Source: Aulostomus chinensis (Eukaryota; Chordata; Actinopteri; Syngnathiformes; Aulostomidae). Taken from it: a DNA stretch of 64,000 nt. The stretch covers positions 5,014,644 through 5,078,643 of the forward strand of contig JBBMOA010000012.1 of NCBI GenBank assembly GCA_037954235.1. The letters are read 5' to 3'. Every line of letters begins with the position of its first letter. The first letter of the stretch is position 1. Shown here one piece after another: positions 11,581 to 25,235 of the stretch. The notes below the pieces were generated by a model, which did no database searches, was not told the origin of the DNA, and was given only the letters and a program-made list of their open reading frames with translations. Both the position numbers and the translations under genes were made by a program.

Positions 11581-13499
11581 TGAGAGAGAGAGAGAGAGAG
11601 AGAGATTGTGTGTACATACATATATATATAAAAAATGTCCCTCTCACCCCTGTAGGGTGGTTCTGCATCTATGCAGTATCTTAGCTGTTCTTGGCTGTTC
11701 CCTCTGGACTGAGCTTTCAGGTGTTGGTCCTGGCATCTGCTGGAGCCACTCTCCCACTTTTGGGGTCACCACCCCGAGTGCTCCTACTTCCACGGGGGCC
11801 ACTTCTCTCTCTCTCTCTCTATGTGTACATGTGTATTTCATCCTGAGATGAGAGGGCTGATGTGACTTCCACATCTATCTAAACAACCATTAACCAAACA
11901 CACACACAGAGTGAAAGAGTAATGACACTCCTGCAATGCATGCACATGCATAATGTAAGTCAGCTGCCAGGAGAGGAGATGGACAAGGGCCATGACAGGT
12001 GACGCTCCTATCCATAACACGCCACATGAGACTCAGATGCACGGTGAAGCACGACAAATTATTTAGGTGACGTGAGGAATCAAACAGAAGTTTCATAGTA
12101 AGTGCATCTCAGAGAGATGACACCTCAGACTGCAGGAGGAAATATCGCTGTTCTGAAACAAGCTGTCTAAGGGGCTTCATGGCAAGCAGGAGCTGCAGGA
12201 GCTACCAAAGATTTGGTGTTTGGAGCGTTTCCTGCTGGTGGTGATCCTTGGTCGTAGGGTGGTCGGGGCATCCTCATTGCTGGGATACGTCTCCGCATCA
12301 TCAGCCGGTATCTCAGGTTCACTAGCATTTTGCCCCTTAGCCTCAACACTTTGCTGAGTGAGGCAACAAAGATCAGTAACAACTAAATATGTGAGAATCT
12401 TGTGTTTTACCATCCTTTATATCAAAGACCTAACAAAGGAGATCTGTGGTTCCCCACAATCCTGATTGTGAACCACTTCACCAGAATCCCACCATGAGAT
12501 ACATGACGGCTTGCAGGCCCTGAAGGTGATTGGCTCCGTCTTTGTACTGAGCCCTTAAATGTGTTTTGGAAACTCTTTTTTTTTTTTTTTTCCACGTCCC
12601 AGCCCTCAAACAAAAGGCACTGGAGCTAAAAGCAGAAACCTTTTGTTCATTTAGATGTGCCAATTTCAACAGTCGAACCCCATTTGCTGGTAAATTCGAC
12701 ACCGTTTTCAAACAAATAGCTTTAAAGATAAAAACCAACACTGCTTCTCATTGTATAATATCACTTCACGCGTTTAACATTCTGTCATGCATAAAACAGT
12801 GAGCCGTGGATCAAACAGTAACCACTTAAAGTACGATCACGCCCTTTATTCTTGCACACCAGCGGGAAGCAAACATTACTGAAAAATTCATCTAGCAGAA
12901 CCTCGGCCAAATATACTTTTATTCGAGGCCTGAGAGTCTTGTGTATTCTTTAGAAATCCATTTCACTAGACCAATAATCCGCTGTTTTAAAACTCTGCGG
13001 AGAGTGGATTATGGCTGCCAGTATCATTTGAACTAAGGCCACCAAACGCAAGAGTAAACTCCACATGAAATGTCCAGGAAATACGATATATTATTCCCTT
13101 TATTCACGGGACAACATGTTGCCAGGAGTACTCTCAAAACACAGCATACTTAAGAATCACAAGACACGTCTAGATTTGGGCACCAAAACGCTTCGTCATG
13201 CATTAAATACGCCTGTGACGATGTTTATTTGGACTCCATGCGAGAGACCGGGGTCAAGGTTCATTCTCCAGTGGGGATCTACAAAGTTTAAGGGCAGGCC
13301 CAACCAGTTTAACAAGTCTAATACAGCAAAGCACACCGACACATGTTCAGAGACAGTGACCTCCGAGATCAAAGCCGTCTGCTTTGTTGAGGGCTGGGTG
13401 GGAGGATAAAATAAATACTTAAAAAAAAAAAAAGCCTGTGGTGGTGGTTTATCAGGGAATGAACAGCACACACACATACAAACAAATACACAAGCGTCT

Positions 13500-13543
<44 letters not shown>

Positions 13544-13676
13544 CGTGATGAGCATGTATCCACAAACACACACAAGGTCTCACACATGATGTATTTTGCT
13601 GTGAGTAGCAGGATTTGTGTCATAAATGTAATTACTGCTGTCCAACTGTAAGATGATAGAATTAAGCTGCTTTTAA

Positions 13677-13709
<33 letters not shown>

Positions 13710-15471
13710 GCGAGAGCGAGAGAGAGAGAGAGATGATAACAGGACAAGTGACAAAGTGGGTTGGAGAGGATACCACAGACCAGAGTGGGGGGCTGGCAGA
13801 GAGAAACAGACCCTATGAGAGGATGCTATAGAGGGGGAAACAAAGAGTGTGAGCCTGGGAATGAAAGAGAGAGGATGGGAGTGACAACAAGCGAGGAAAA
13901 AGAGGAGAGAAGAAGAAAGAAAGAAAAACCAAATTAAGACTTAAAAACAAAACACAATGAGAGAGTGTGCCAAGCTATCCCAAGGCTATTTTGTTGGCAG
14001 GAAGGCAACGGGCTACTTTCAAAGTCAAAATTACACCAAGGAGCAGCTTAGCAGCAGGCTGCAGCAACAAAGCCAGCAGACTTAACAACAGCACGGACTT
14101 CCAGGACACCAAACACACTTTAGAGGCCCTAAAAAGGAGATGCAGCTCAATATTGGCGTTCTATTTTTAAATTATTTCCACACCCAGAAATCTGTTGTTT
14201 TTTTTTTCCTAGTGAAGAGGCACTTTACCTTGTCTCCTCAATCAAGTTATGTTCCCTCTTTGAACCGAGAAACACAATTCTGATCATGAAATCTGTGAAT
14301 GTTTTCTGATGCTACAATGCATTTTTCAAACCACTGGACAAAACAATGAGGTATACAACTGAGATGAACTGATTATCTGTATTTACCACAGAATACAAAA
14401 AAATATCTGTGTCAAAAACATCAAGTTTTTTTAGTGTATACTGCTACTGAATAGTTGAATTTTTCACTCATTACTCATTTCATTCACTCCACAGGAAGCT
14501 CATACGCAAGGGATGCAACAGTTACAAAAGGTGCTAATACTACAAATGTAGCTCACAATCTGAAGGACTGACAACTGGAGGGAGGAGGAGGAGGCTGAAG
14601 TCTCTTCTACACAGGAAGCTAGCAACTTTCCACACAAACGCATGCCAGTAGGTTGCAAGCGTACCGTGCAGAAGCCCGACACTATCACCTAGCGTGCCGA
14701 GGAGAGCGAAGTGAACCCACTCACACGAGTCCAACAAACCCGACTCCAGGGGTGCAAACATAGTTGGGAGGCATAGACCCCGTAACTGCTAATTCTTCAA
14801 GATACATTTAAGTTGCACTTTATCTCTCCTGATTCACATCTGAAGTCACACACCACGCAGAGTGCAGAGCGCGCCGCAACACTGCTGTTTCAGCCTGAGC
14901 AATTTTGATGGTAAACACACACTAAATTATTTATTCTTGCAGCAAGAGCATTCAGGCTCAATAGCCACGAGCTAATTAGTCTCTTTATTTATTTTATTCT
15001 GTATATCAGTTACTCAAGATGACTCATTGCACAGAGGTGTGATCCTTTAACAATGTCAAATGTTTAAATGGCACTGGAGTAAAACGCGGCTGTATTGGTA
15101 CTGTTTTGTGGACGGTGTTAGTTTGCCAAAGCAGGGCAACAAAGAGACCGCTGGGATAGCTCTTGTGTCCAGACACACAAAACTCGTTCAAAATGAATTC
15201 ATCATGTGGAATATAAGTGATTAGTGCAGGACAGGAACAAATGGCCTCCCTCTGTCTCAAACATCATACCATACACACCATACGGGACGTGTCATTGATA
15301 AGTGTGTGTGGACTGATAGAGATAAATGGCTGTACCAGCAAGAAACGACAGCACTGACCATCTACTGATTACTGCTCACTTTTATTGGCTTACTGGAGGA
15401 GATGGAGAGGGGTCGGAGGGCATTCAATATACAGAGAGGCAGCCAAGAGAACACACAGATATTGGAAACAT

Positions 15472-15514
<43 letters not shown>

Positions 15515-17064
15515 AAACACAGGAGACTGAGGGGGATAACTTGTAAAAAATGCATAAAGGTATTCGAATTCAAGCAAACACACGCACACACACGTGCACA
15601 TATAGTCGATCTTATTGGTAAAATGACGGCTGCTTAGTTCAGCCGTTTGAATTGTCTGAGTACAGGTGTAGCAGCTGTTGTTGTGTGCTACAGACACACA
15701 TGCGCGCACGCAGATACACACGAATTTGCAGCGCTCACCGTGTGACAAATCAATACATCAGTCCATAGCAGCCTAACAAGGTGGCTTTCAGGTTAAACCC
15801 ACAGCAACAACTGCAAGAGCCGGCGAGTCGAGGAAACAATGGAAAATGAAGAAAAAGAAGGCAAGAGTAAGACGAAGACAGAGAGGGGCGAACAATCAGA
15901 GACAGAGAGGGATATACAGAGACGTGGCCCTCTAAAGACCACGTTTTGGCAGCGTCTTGGCAGTGTGTGACTGTCATCAAAGTCAAAGTTCCACTGGGGA
16001 GAGATTCAGACAATGGACGGCACCAGTCTCCCTCAGCATCACACATGCACACATTTTCAGAGAGATGGTGCTCGTTCTAAGCTCCTCTGCCTGTTCGTCA
16101 GCCTCTAAGCCTGAATGCTGCTGGCAAGAAAACCACCAAGCGAGGAGGGCAAGTGAGAGCGAGCGAGTGAGCACAAGAAAGGACACTAGGGGTGGGTGGA
16201 GAAGGAAATATTTGGTAGACATTAAAACAGAATGTTACAAAGACAGCAAACAAACATTTTAACAATCTATTTAATACCCGTGTAACAAACTGGACTTCGG
16301 TGTGGGTGTGTGTTTGCTTAAGTATGGACATGTTGGAACATTTTGTCTGTCGTCAAATCTTTTGTTTCAGGTTTCGATTTGTTAAACACCCTTTTTTATT
16401 AGGGATGGACATTTCAAGCCCAAGTTTCCACAGTATTTCCTCTGATCCGAGTTCTTTTTTGTGTTATATTCGTTTCAGGAAATGTGACATTTGTCGGCTC
16501 CAAATCCCAAACGATTAGCTCAGTTTCAGCTGCCATTGTTTCAAGTGCACAAAGACCCAGTGGCACAGAAACCCAGCCGGCGGTGTAATAGCAGAGCAAC
16601 GCCACTACACCAGCGCTGAAGCGAACCGCTCATCAAGGTGAATGTCACGCAAGCACACCATGACTAAGAATTTGCATAGACTTGACACACAGTGGATACA
16701 AGTCCCGCTGCAGCTACGGTAAAATGAACAATACAGCCCAAGTTCCAAGACAAGCACCCACGTTATACGTCCTAGCTGCTCGGCAATGAGGGAGAAGCGC
16801 AACAACTCCAGCCCTCATCTCAACCCAGAGAGGGACTCAAAGTGGGAAAGGTTAACATACATTGTCTTCACTCAGCAAGTTCCATCGGGCACCAACACAT
16901 CGGTGGTGACATGTTCATCTTCTCCTTTCTAATGGCAAAAAGCTTCAAAGCACAAGAATGACACATTTAAGAAGTTGAAACGATTTTAAACGACTGATAA
17001 TCTAATCAAAAACAATTCAAACACTCAAAAGTCCTGACCCGCACCCCATGACCCCGTCCCTGAA

Positions 17065-17103
<39 letters not shown>

Positions 17104-17200
17104 CTACCTCCTCTGCTTTGTAACTTTCTTTTGCGATATTCATTACTCAAAATTTATTCTCCCAAGGAAACATCTTGCATATACAGATTCAGGTTCTCAC

Positions 17201-17232
<32 letters not shown>

Positions 17233-17602
17233 CACAGACAGCTCTGGGCCGTCCCATCACCAAAGGAAAACATTGGTGAAAGAAACACAGCTGCAACCGT
17301 TTGTTTTATGTCCCGTCAGCAATTTTCATAAGTGTGTATGTGATTGTGCTGTTTAAAGTGGTTGGAGCGAAAGATAATCGCTCTGCACTTGATATGGGCT
17401 GATATATTATCTTGTTTTGGTCACCGAGGCACTCGACACGTGAGCAAAGCTATAAATTCTGACAATGACTCCAATCATTAATAATTCACCCGATGTCTTA
17501 CTGGTTGTGCACCCATTTCTCTGTGACACCCCAGAAATCTCCGGCATGTCCAACCACCATATTTACATCCATTCTACATTTAGCTGCATAAACACACATT
17601 TG

Positions 17603-17661
<59 letters not shown>

Positions 17662-17805
17662 TGTAACATGGCCTCTCATTTCCATCACTTTGCATCTCAG
17701 ATTGTGTTAAATTACAATATAATATGAAACCTTCCAGGGTTCACATTTTCCACAGAATGATAGAGATTTTCCATTACCATAATATTACCATAAGGGTGAT
17801 AGTTT

Positions 17806-17843
<38 letters not shown>

Positions 17844-20800
17844 CGTATGCGTGCTTAACGGTTTCTTGGGGTGTGGAGGGAAAAGACCATTGCTGGAAGT
17901 AAAAACCAGCATTCCCAGAAGCGATTGTTTCTAAACTCCCTCACTTCCCAAAACCCCACCCACACTGCCTCCTGTTTCACCAAAGTCTGTGCAGCTGTGA
18001 GATGTCCCGGTGCAGGGCTGCTGGAAGTGTGTCAGTTATAAAAGACACAAAACTCTGCAGTGAAGGAGAGGAGGGTGGAAAAAAGCGTTGTGGTTGCCAG
18101 ATATGCACTTACTTCAGCTACCCGCTTGGTTAAGTGATATAATGAAACAAGAGACAAGTTCACAACCAGCAGGTACAGAGATGGTTCAAATACATGGGGC
18201 GGTAAAGTCCACAAATCAATCGAGGCAAAAAACAGGGCAAATTCACCTGGCACCCCAGCTGACATTACACAGCTCAAGAGACGTTCATGTTTTCTTGAAG
18301 AATGCAGGAATTGGGAACTTCCCAATATCATTCCACTAAAAAGTCCGGGTCACTTGAACTCGAACAATAACTGAAACCTACAGGAGTAACTTAGATATCT
18401 TCTCCTGTCAATAATTTCACACAAGTGAAGCTTACTGTGCTTCAAGGCGGCTGCTACCATTCTCAGCTTTACACCTACATGCATGGAGCAGTCACAGCTC
18501 CGACTTTCCTCAGTATTAATATTATCAAGCCTGCAGCCTCATAACCACTGTATTTTGGGAAAAGAAAACAGGGTTTGAAGTCGAAAACAGCCGAAAACAC
18601 GTCAACATACCATTTACGCTAGTTGGCTGTAGCTTAGCTTGTACATGCTCACACACACACACCACTTTTTCACCTAAGTTATTTTGGCAGAGTCTGATGG
18701 TGAGGAGGTTTCAGCAGGGAGACTCGGCGCATCCCTCCACCTGCTCCGACTGACCAAAGGAGGCGCAAGAGTGGCAACACCGAGACACAAGACAATGGTC
18801 GCGTCTGTCAGGGAACTCAAACAACCTCCAGAATCAAAATGCCACTAAAAAGTTTAAGTTTGATTGACAGGTGGACATCAACTCATTGGTTTAAAAAAAA
18901 AACAACAACACAACTTACGTCATCTTTTGTGTTCCAAAAGGAAAAATACTGGATTTTGATGTATTATACAAAGATATTGCTGAACAAGTGAACAATGTGA
19001 TGAACAAAAGAGTTTCATTTCAGCTCGATTTCCAACCATTCCTGTTCAGCCATCCATGTCCATACTCTGCTGCCCTCTATTTCTACATAACAAGGCTGTG
19101 CAAAATATCTCCATCACTTTGGGTAATGTGATAAATTGCAAATGTGCTTTGGGATGTGTGCAACTGAAGTGTAATGTCAAGTAAGGCTTTCATTATTAAT
19201 CGACCTGTCTTGAAGAAAGTTTCTGTATCAAACCCCAACAGGTTTGTCCTGCCAAGCTCCATAACTTCATCCCAAATCACAGGCCATATTTCTCAGGCTC
19301 GCTGTATAATGTGGACATAGTTAATAAACAGATGTTAGGACAAAGTTGCTGTCAACCAAAAGTCAGGGCCGCTTTGGAATCTACTATAAAATGCAACATT
19401 GACGCTCTGACATCAGAGTTGAATGCCTGCTTTTTGTTTGTTTTTTTGGACAAAGCCTTACCTCTCGGTGTTTACCATTTCAATCCCTCTGAGGTAATCC
19501 TCTTATTCTGTACAAGATGTTCCCTTGCCCTCCTTTTTACATCACTATATCTTGTCCAGAACACATTTAACCACCATCCCAAGTTCTGGCTCATACTACA
19601 TGCTTTCTGGATTACAGTTAAAATTAAGCTCCAAACCCATGATGAGAAAGTGAAAACTAAAAGGGGATTTTCCATCTTTTCAGCTGTTTGAAGTTAGAAG
19701 AAAGTCTTTTCTGTTTTATTACCGAGTCACTCCAGTAAAATACAAGTTAAATCTCCGCCGTGCATTCTTTCCACATCGTGTCTTTTATGCGCCTCGTGCC
19801 TTCTCGCTCGCTCTCTTCAGCGTGGTTATGGACCTTTTACATAAAAGGCAATGACACCTTTTATAAAGCAGAGAGAGAGAGCAGAATGTGGAAAAAAGCT
19901 TTACTGACTGACAAGAATGAAGTGGCATTCAGGAAGACTGATACCAGGCTGGAATGAAGTAGAGTGCTCTCACAGTCAAGTAGCTACAGATGAAATGTTG
20001 GAGACCTCAAGGCAAAAAGGAAAATCAGACTACAAACTTTTAAAAAGAAACCCACAAGGGTGAGAGGTATTTCAAGCTCAAAGCATCTTCCTCTGACTCT
20101 TGTCTGTGCTGATCTTTAAAGGAGACCTATTATACTCATCCCCTGCTCGACTCCGGTAGCTCTGCATGATTCACTGTTCAAAAAAGTCATGATTGAAGAC
20201 TTTACGCCACCCCTCGGTTCATCCTCTGTTTTGAACCAGCTGTTTTTGCTCATCTCTTTAAAAGACTTTCTAACCCTTCTTCTTTCTAAACCACTTCCCT
20301 CTAGATGCAAGCTTCCAGAGGCCTGCACCCAGCAGCCTGCTGACACCATCCATCTCATCCCATCCCGGCCTGTCTCGTCCCATCTCATGAGCACACCAGT
20401 TGGGTCTGGATCCCCTCGATTCTAAAACCACACTACATGAAATTTAGGAGCAACTGAACCAATCAGGACAGTGTTCTGACATCCCTTCCGCCCCCCTCAA
20501 CAGTGTTCTAGCTCCTGACTGGTTGTTGTGGTAGAATAAAGGCCTATTCATCCATCCATCCATCCATCCATCCATCCATTTTCTACAGCGTATCCTGTTA
20601 GGAGCCTATCCCAGCTGCCTTCGAGTATGGATACAACTGAAAAAGCGTGTTTTAGGAGGAAAAACAAAAAAAAAACTTGACCAGTAGTCCATAGTTGGGG
20701 CTGCAACTGGAGTCTGCCCGATTCCAGTACCAGAACTGGACTTGGGTTAGCGAGGATACAAGTGAAATCTGAGCACTTGTGTGGGGCCTCATACAATACC

Positions 20801-23800
20801 AGGGTGTAAAACCCGAAGTTTGATAAGGGTACGACAATCTATTGATGTTTGGAAAGACAAATATCCTCTCGTTAAAATAATCAACTACATTCCTAGCATC
20901 TACCTGTACAAAAAGCAGCAAAGTTTACCTGTATAGATCAGTATTCTTGAGTTTTGCATGGACTGCAAATCACATCATTGGTGACTGAATCAATATATTG
21001 ACTCAGATCTGTGTTTTGATGCACCTCCACCTCCTTTCCGTTAGGCCGATTCATCTCTGACTCTCTGACTACAGGATATAAATTCTTCAACTACAGTCAA
21101 GTTACCTTCATTATCAATTCGAGGAGGCAAACTATCAGCAACGTGGTGGATAATCTCCCCAGGAAAACTGTCTACGAGGCTGTAGATGGGAGGGGTGGCT
21201 GTCAAGCTGGATGATGAAACAATGTTTTATCACTGCAACTCTAATCCTGAGCAGCGTGCGTGGAGGGGTGCTTCCTTTTACTTGGCGGTGCTTCACAGGC
21301 ACCTGGAGGACATGAACGTGTAAAGAACTCAGCGATGAGCTGACGTTAGCAGATCGCCAGTGTGGAAGAAACTGTTTGAAAGGGTTTTAAAAGGGAGTCT
21401 GAAGCCCGAGCTCTTCGCTGAAAAAGATCAGCATTATTATTGTTATTAATATCATCATATGATGATCTTCTTATTTGACCTGAACAGCAGCTCATATTGT
21501 AATAAATTAAAGATATGAAAATCATTATCATCATAACTCTTTCCAGTTCTACAAATAATCACTTTCATCTTCAGTTTAATGCGTGCACGTGCACCAGCGA
21601 TCGATGCAGGTGTACGTTGTGAGAGTCTCCTCACCTGTAGTGGTTCCAGCCAGGGATCCAACATTGCCTTCATCTGGCACTGAAACAAACAAACACAAAA
21701 CATGTAAATATGCTTACACTGCTTACACTTAGAGAGACACATACACACACACGCACGCACGCACACACACGCACACCCCTCTTCATCTCGCCACAAAACA
21801 GCCCATTGCCAACATGAAACACTCTCACTGGTAGCACTCTGCCAAATACACACCCAGACCACAGAAACCAAGCAGGAACATGGCTTCTCACTGCAAATAT
21901 TTTCCTAATCAAAACCAAGCCTGACGTGTAATTCTAGCTCTGTGTGTGCGTTTGTGTGAGTCTGACAGCATCTGTCTGCGGCGAACCATTATGACTGCTT
22001 CAGCAGCCCAGTAATTTGTGAATCACAGTGTGTGTGTGTGTGTGTGTGTGTGTGAGCGCGTGCTTTCTTCAGATCCACACGCACACTGTGACATCATGAA
22101 GACACACAAACTCAGGATGTCACTTTGACTTTAAAATATGTCAGCTCAAGCTAATTTTATTACTAACATTTCATTCAGATTAATTTAACGGTGACCTACA
22201 GAGGCTAGACGGAGGTATAAACTGACAGAGATCTCCTCACACTGCCAGTGAATAAGAACCAGAATGAACTTCAGGACAAACACGGAGGCGAAGAGAGGAA
22301 ACGGCGGTGTGTGAACCAGGGGAGGGAGTTCATCTGTTGGAACTGTTCTTCAGTTGTTTAATTTTCAAATGAACTGGGTGGAAAATGAACACAGGATGAA
22401 TTCAATAACGAAAGGGATGATGTAGCTGACCCATTAACACAAAGCTACTGTAAGAAAAGGAATAAAAAAAGACACAAAAACCCAACAGAATGTTCCAGTG
22501 TGCACCAGAACAGGGCGACTGACTCAATTGCAGTCTAAGTGATGAGTATTTGTGTGAAATGATAACGATCTTGGTATCGGATCAATGTTCATTATTAGGT
22601 TGGTTTTTTTGGTGATGGAAACTGTGAGCCCCATCTTAGCCACACACTGCTGCTTTCTGACAGCGCAGTTGTCATCGTCTCTCCCTGTTTAATGCACCTG
22701 AGCGCGTCTGTGGGGGGTTCCCACAGGAAAAAAGAGGTGTGGCCAGGAGATTCATCAGCCCTTTCCTATAGATGGGAATGCACCTATAGGAAGTCGGACA
22801 AACAGATGGATACTCAACACACACGAGGAGGCACAGGGACACGAACATGGACAAGATCGCAACTAAAACATTCTGGCGTGAAAGACTGTTGTCGTGAACG
22901 TCACGTCAGCTTGGTCTCAGGGAGTTTTGGTGGAATCTTGCAGCTCCTGCAGGTCTGCAGTGACAACACAACTCCATTGACGATTTAAATCTCAGGACCA
23001 GGGGAGGCGAGTCGGGAGCTTTGCGTGGGATTTGGTTTCATGAATTTGTATTGAATTATTTGTGTTTCTCGATCTATTCTCTTTAAAGCTGACAGAAGCA
23101 GTTCAGTGGCTCTAACTTTTTCACGTGTCCATTCACATCACTACATGCTTCAAATGTGGTGGGCAACTTAACCAGAACACAAAAAACAAACAAACAAACA
23201 AACAAAAAAAAACCCTCTTGAATTATAAACTTGAAAGGACAGAGGAATTTCTCCAGGGTTAAAAAAAAAAGAAGTCTTTTTAGAGACCAGCAAGAAACAA
23301 TTCATCAAACTCGCCAGATATGCCATGAAGTAGCAAGCGGCCAAGGTGCCAGTGCACCGGCTCTTAATGGGAGGGGAAATGACACTGTGATTGGTTACAT
23401 CAGTGTTACGCCGCACTAATGATTCCACCTCATCCACGCTCTCAACTCAAGGAGCCTGGATGAGGTGGAACCTCCCCAAGAGATCCATCACATGGAGTGA
23501 AATGTGACTCAGCCGACCGGAGGGTGCTGTGGTCAAGGGTCAAAACACCCAGAGATGCTAGGGGACCACCTGATGACCTCCGTTCTAGGCCAAGGCTTCA
23601 CCCATTGGAAATGAGTGTATCATAGCATCGCAGGTGTAGTACACAACCGATTCTTTTAGATGTTAAAGCCAATTCCTTCCCAGCTTTGACTGAAACGCAA
23701 TGGACACAAATACCCAAAGCTACTTGCAACATTTTCCTTCGACCATGAATTTAAAAGTGCTCATTTCGAGTCCTGGGTGTTTCACCCACAAGCCCCCACA

Positions 23801-25201
23801 TACGGGGAGACGAACAGCCAGAGCGGTGGCGCTCAAATAACACCTGATCTACATGAGTTTAAGACGGATTAAAAAAAAAAACCATCTTGCTACTTCATGA
23901 ACCATCCATGCTATGTGGTGATTATTATCAAAGATGTCTTATGAATCACAGGCTGAAGGTGATCGCCTTGAATTTTTCTGAACATCATTCTTGTCTTATT
24001 TTGGAGCCGTCTGCTAACCAACAGTGGGAGACGACTCCAGTAGAATAACTCCCCTCTTGGGTAGTTCTAGAGCTGCACTATCAGCTAAAATGTATTCAAA
24101 CTACTGTATGCAAAGAAAGAAAAAATAAACCTGCATCTGGCATTTAGTAATGGGTTTGGCAGTGAAAACGCATCCAGTTCAAGCTTACATGAACTGAATC
24201 AGAGTTTATTTGTCTAGAAAAACGACAAAGGAGACGACGTACAGACTTACAGTACATACAGTCTGTTATTCATGTTGACATTAATTCAAACAGACTTCTG
24301 CACTTTGTCTCATTTTCTCTCCCAAACTCAGCTGGCAGGAGAACCAGCTTGAGGAGGAGGACTGAGGGAAGTGACATTTGGAACAATAAGCTATTGTTGT
24401 GCTGCTGCTGCTGCATCCACTGTCGTACCACCAGACGCACGCAGACAGCAAAGTTCATTTCTAAGGCTTTAAACAGTGTGAGAAGTCCGTGAGCCCTCGC
24501 GTCACAGCATCAGAGAGCAACAGGTGACTGAGATGAAGCGAAGAGTTGGAACTTAGCTGCTCCAGGAATCACTTCTCTGAATTCGTTTGCACCAATAACA
24601 GAAGCCCAAGCTGTGAGTCATTTATCTGCTTTTTTTTTGGTGAGAGACATTTAAAAAAAAAAAAAATTGTTTTTTCATCTTTACAGTCGGATCAAACTGC
24701 TCTCCAGATACTGTGATAGTTGAAGAAAATCCCCACGAGGCGAAAAAAGATGATCTGTCTCTCTCTCCCTCTCATACTGCTTAATCTCCATCTTAACATT
24801 TAAAGCCTGAGTCCCCTCTTACGTGCATCTCTCTCCATCTGCCATCCACATTTTCCTCTGTTGTGTATGCACGACAAAACAGGGTCGTAGACGTACACAT
24901 AGGGGCTGCTGACGATAATATCTGGATTCAGTGATCCTCTGATGATATGCAGCACAGGAACGTGTCTGTGATACATCATGATAACTGTGTGACTGAGGAG
25001 GAAATACCCTTAAAAAGGCAGGAATACTGTATTATGTACGGCCAAAATACTGGAGGAGGAACAATCGCAATATATTTCAGTGTTTATATTTTGTCCCACT
25101 TCTAAATACACATATACTCACACACACATTCAAGCGAAAGCAGACAGCAATAAGTTTTCACTCATGACAACAATGGAGGCCACGCAAGAGTGCTCGAGAT
25201 T

Positions 25202-25235
<34 letters not shown>

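Larger units (their letters stand above)
8024..21634 (-). other. pard3b intron between exons m and n (13.6 kb)
   Basis: The longest intron in the window. It contains the candidate solo LTR (8173-9928), many CA/GT and GA tracts and a teleost-type repeat at about 20118-20630. No coding sequence was recognised. Confidence 0.85.

Noticed and set aside
11315..11851. 178-residue plus-strand frame
   Set aside because: Its middle is the GT/GA repeat and its end the CT tract; the unique parts resemble no protein I know.
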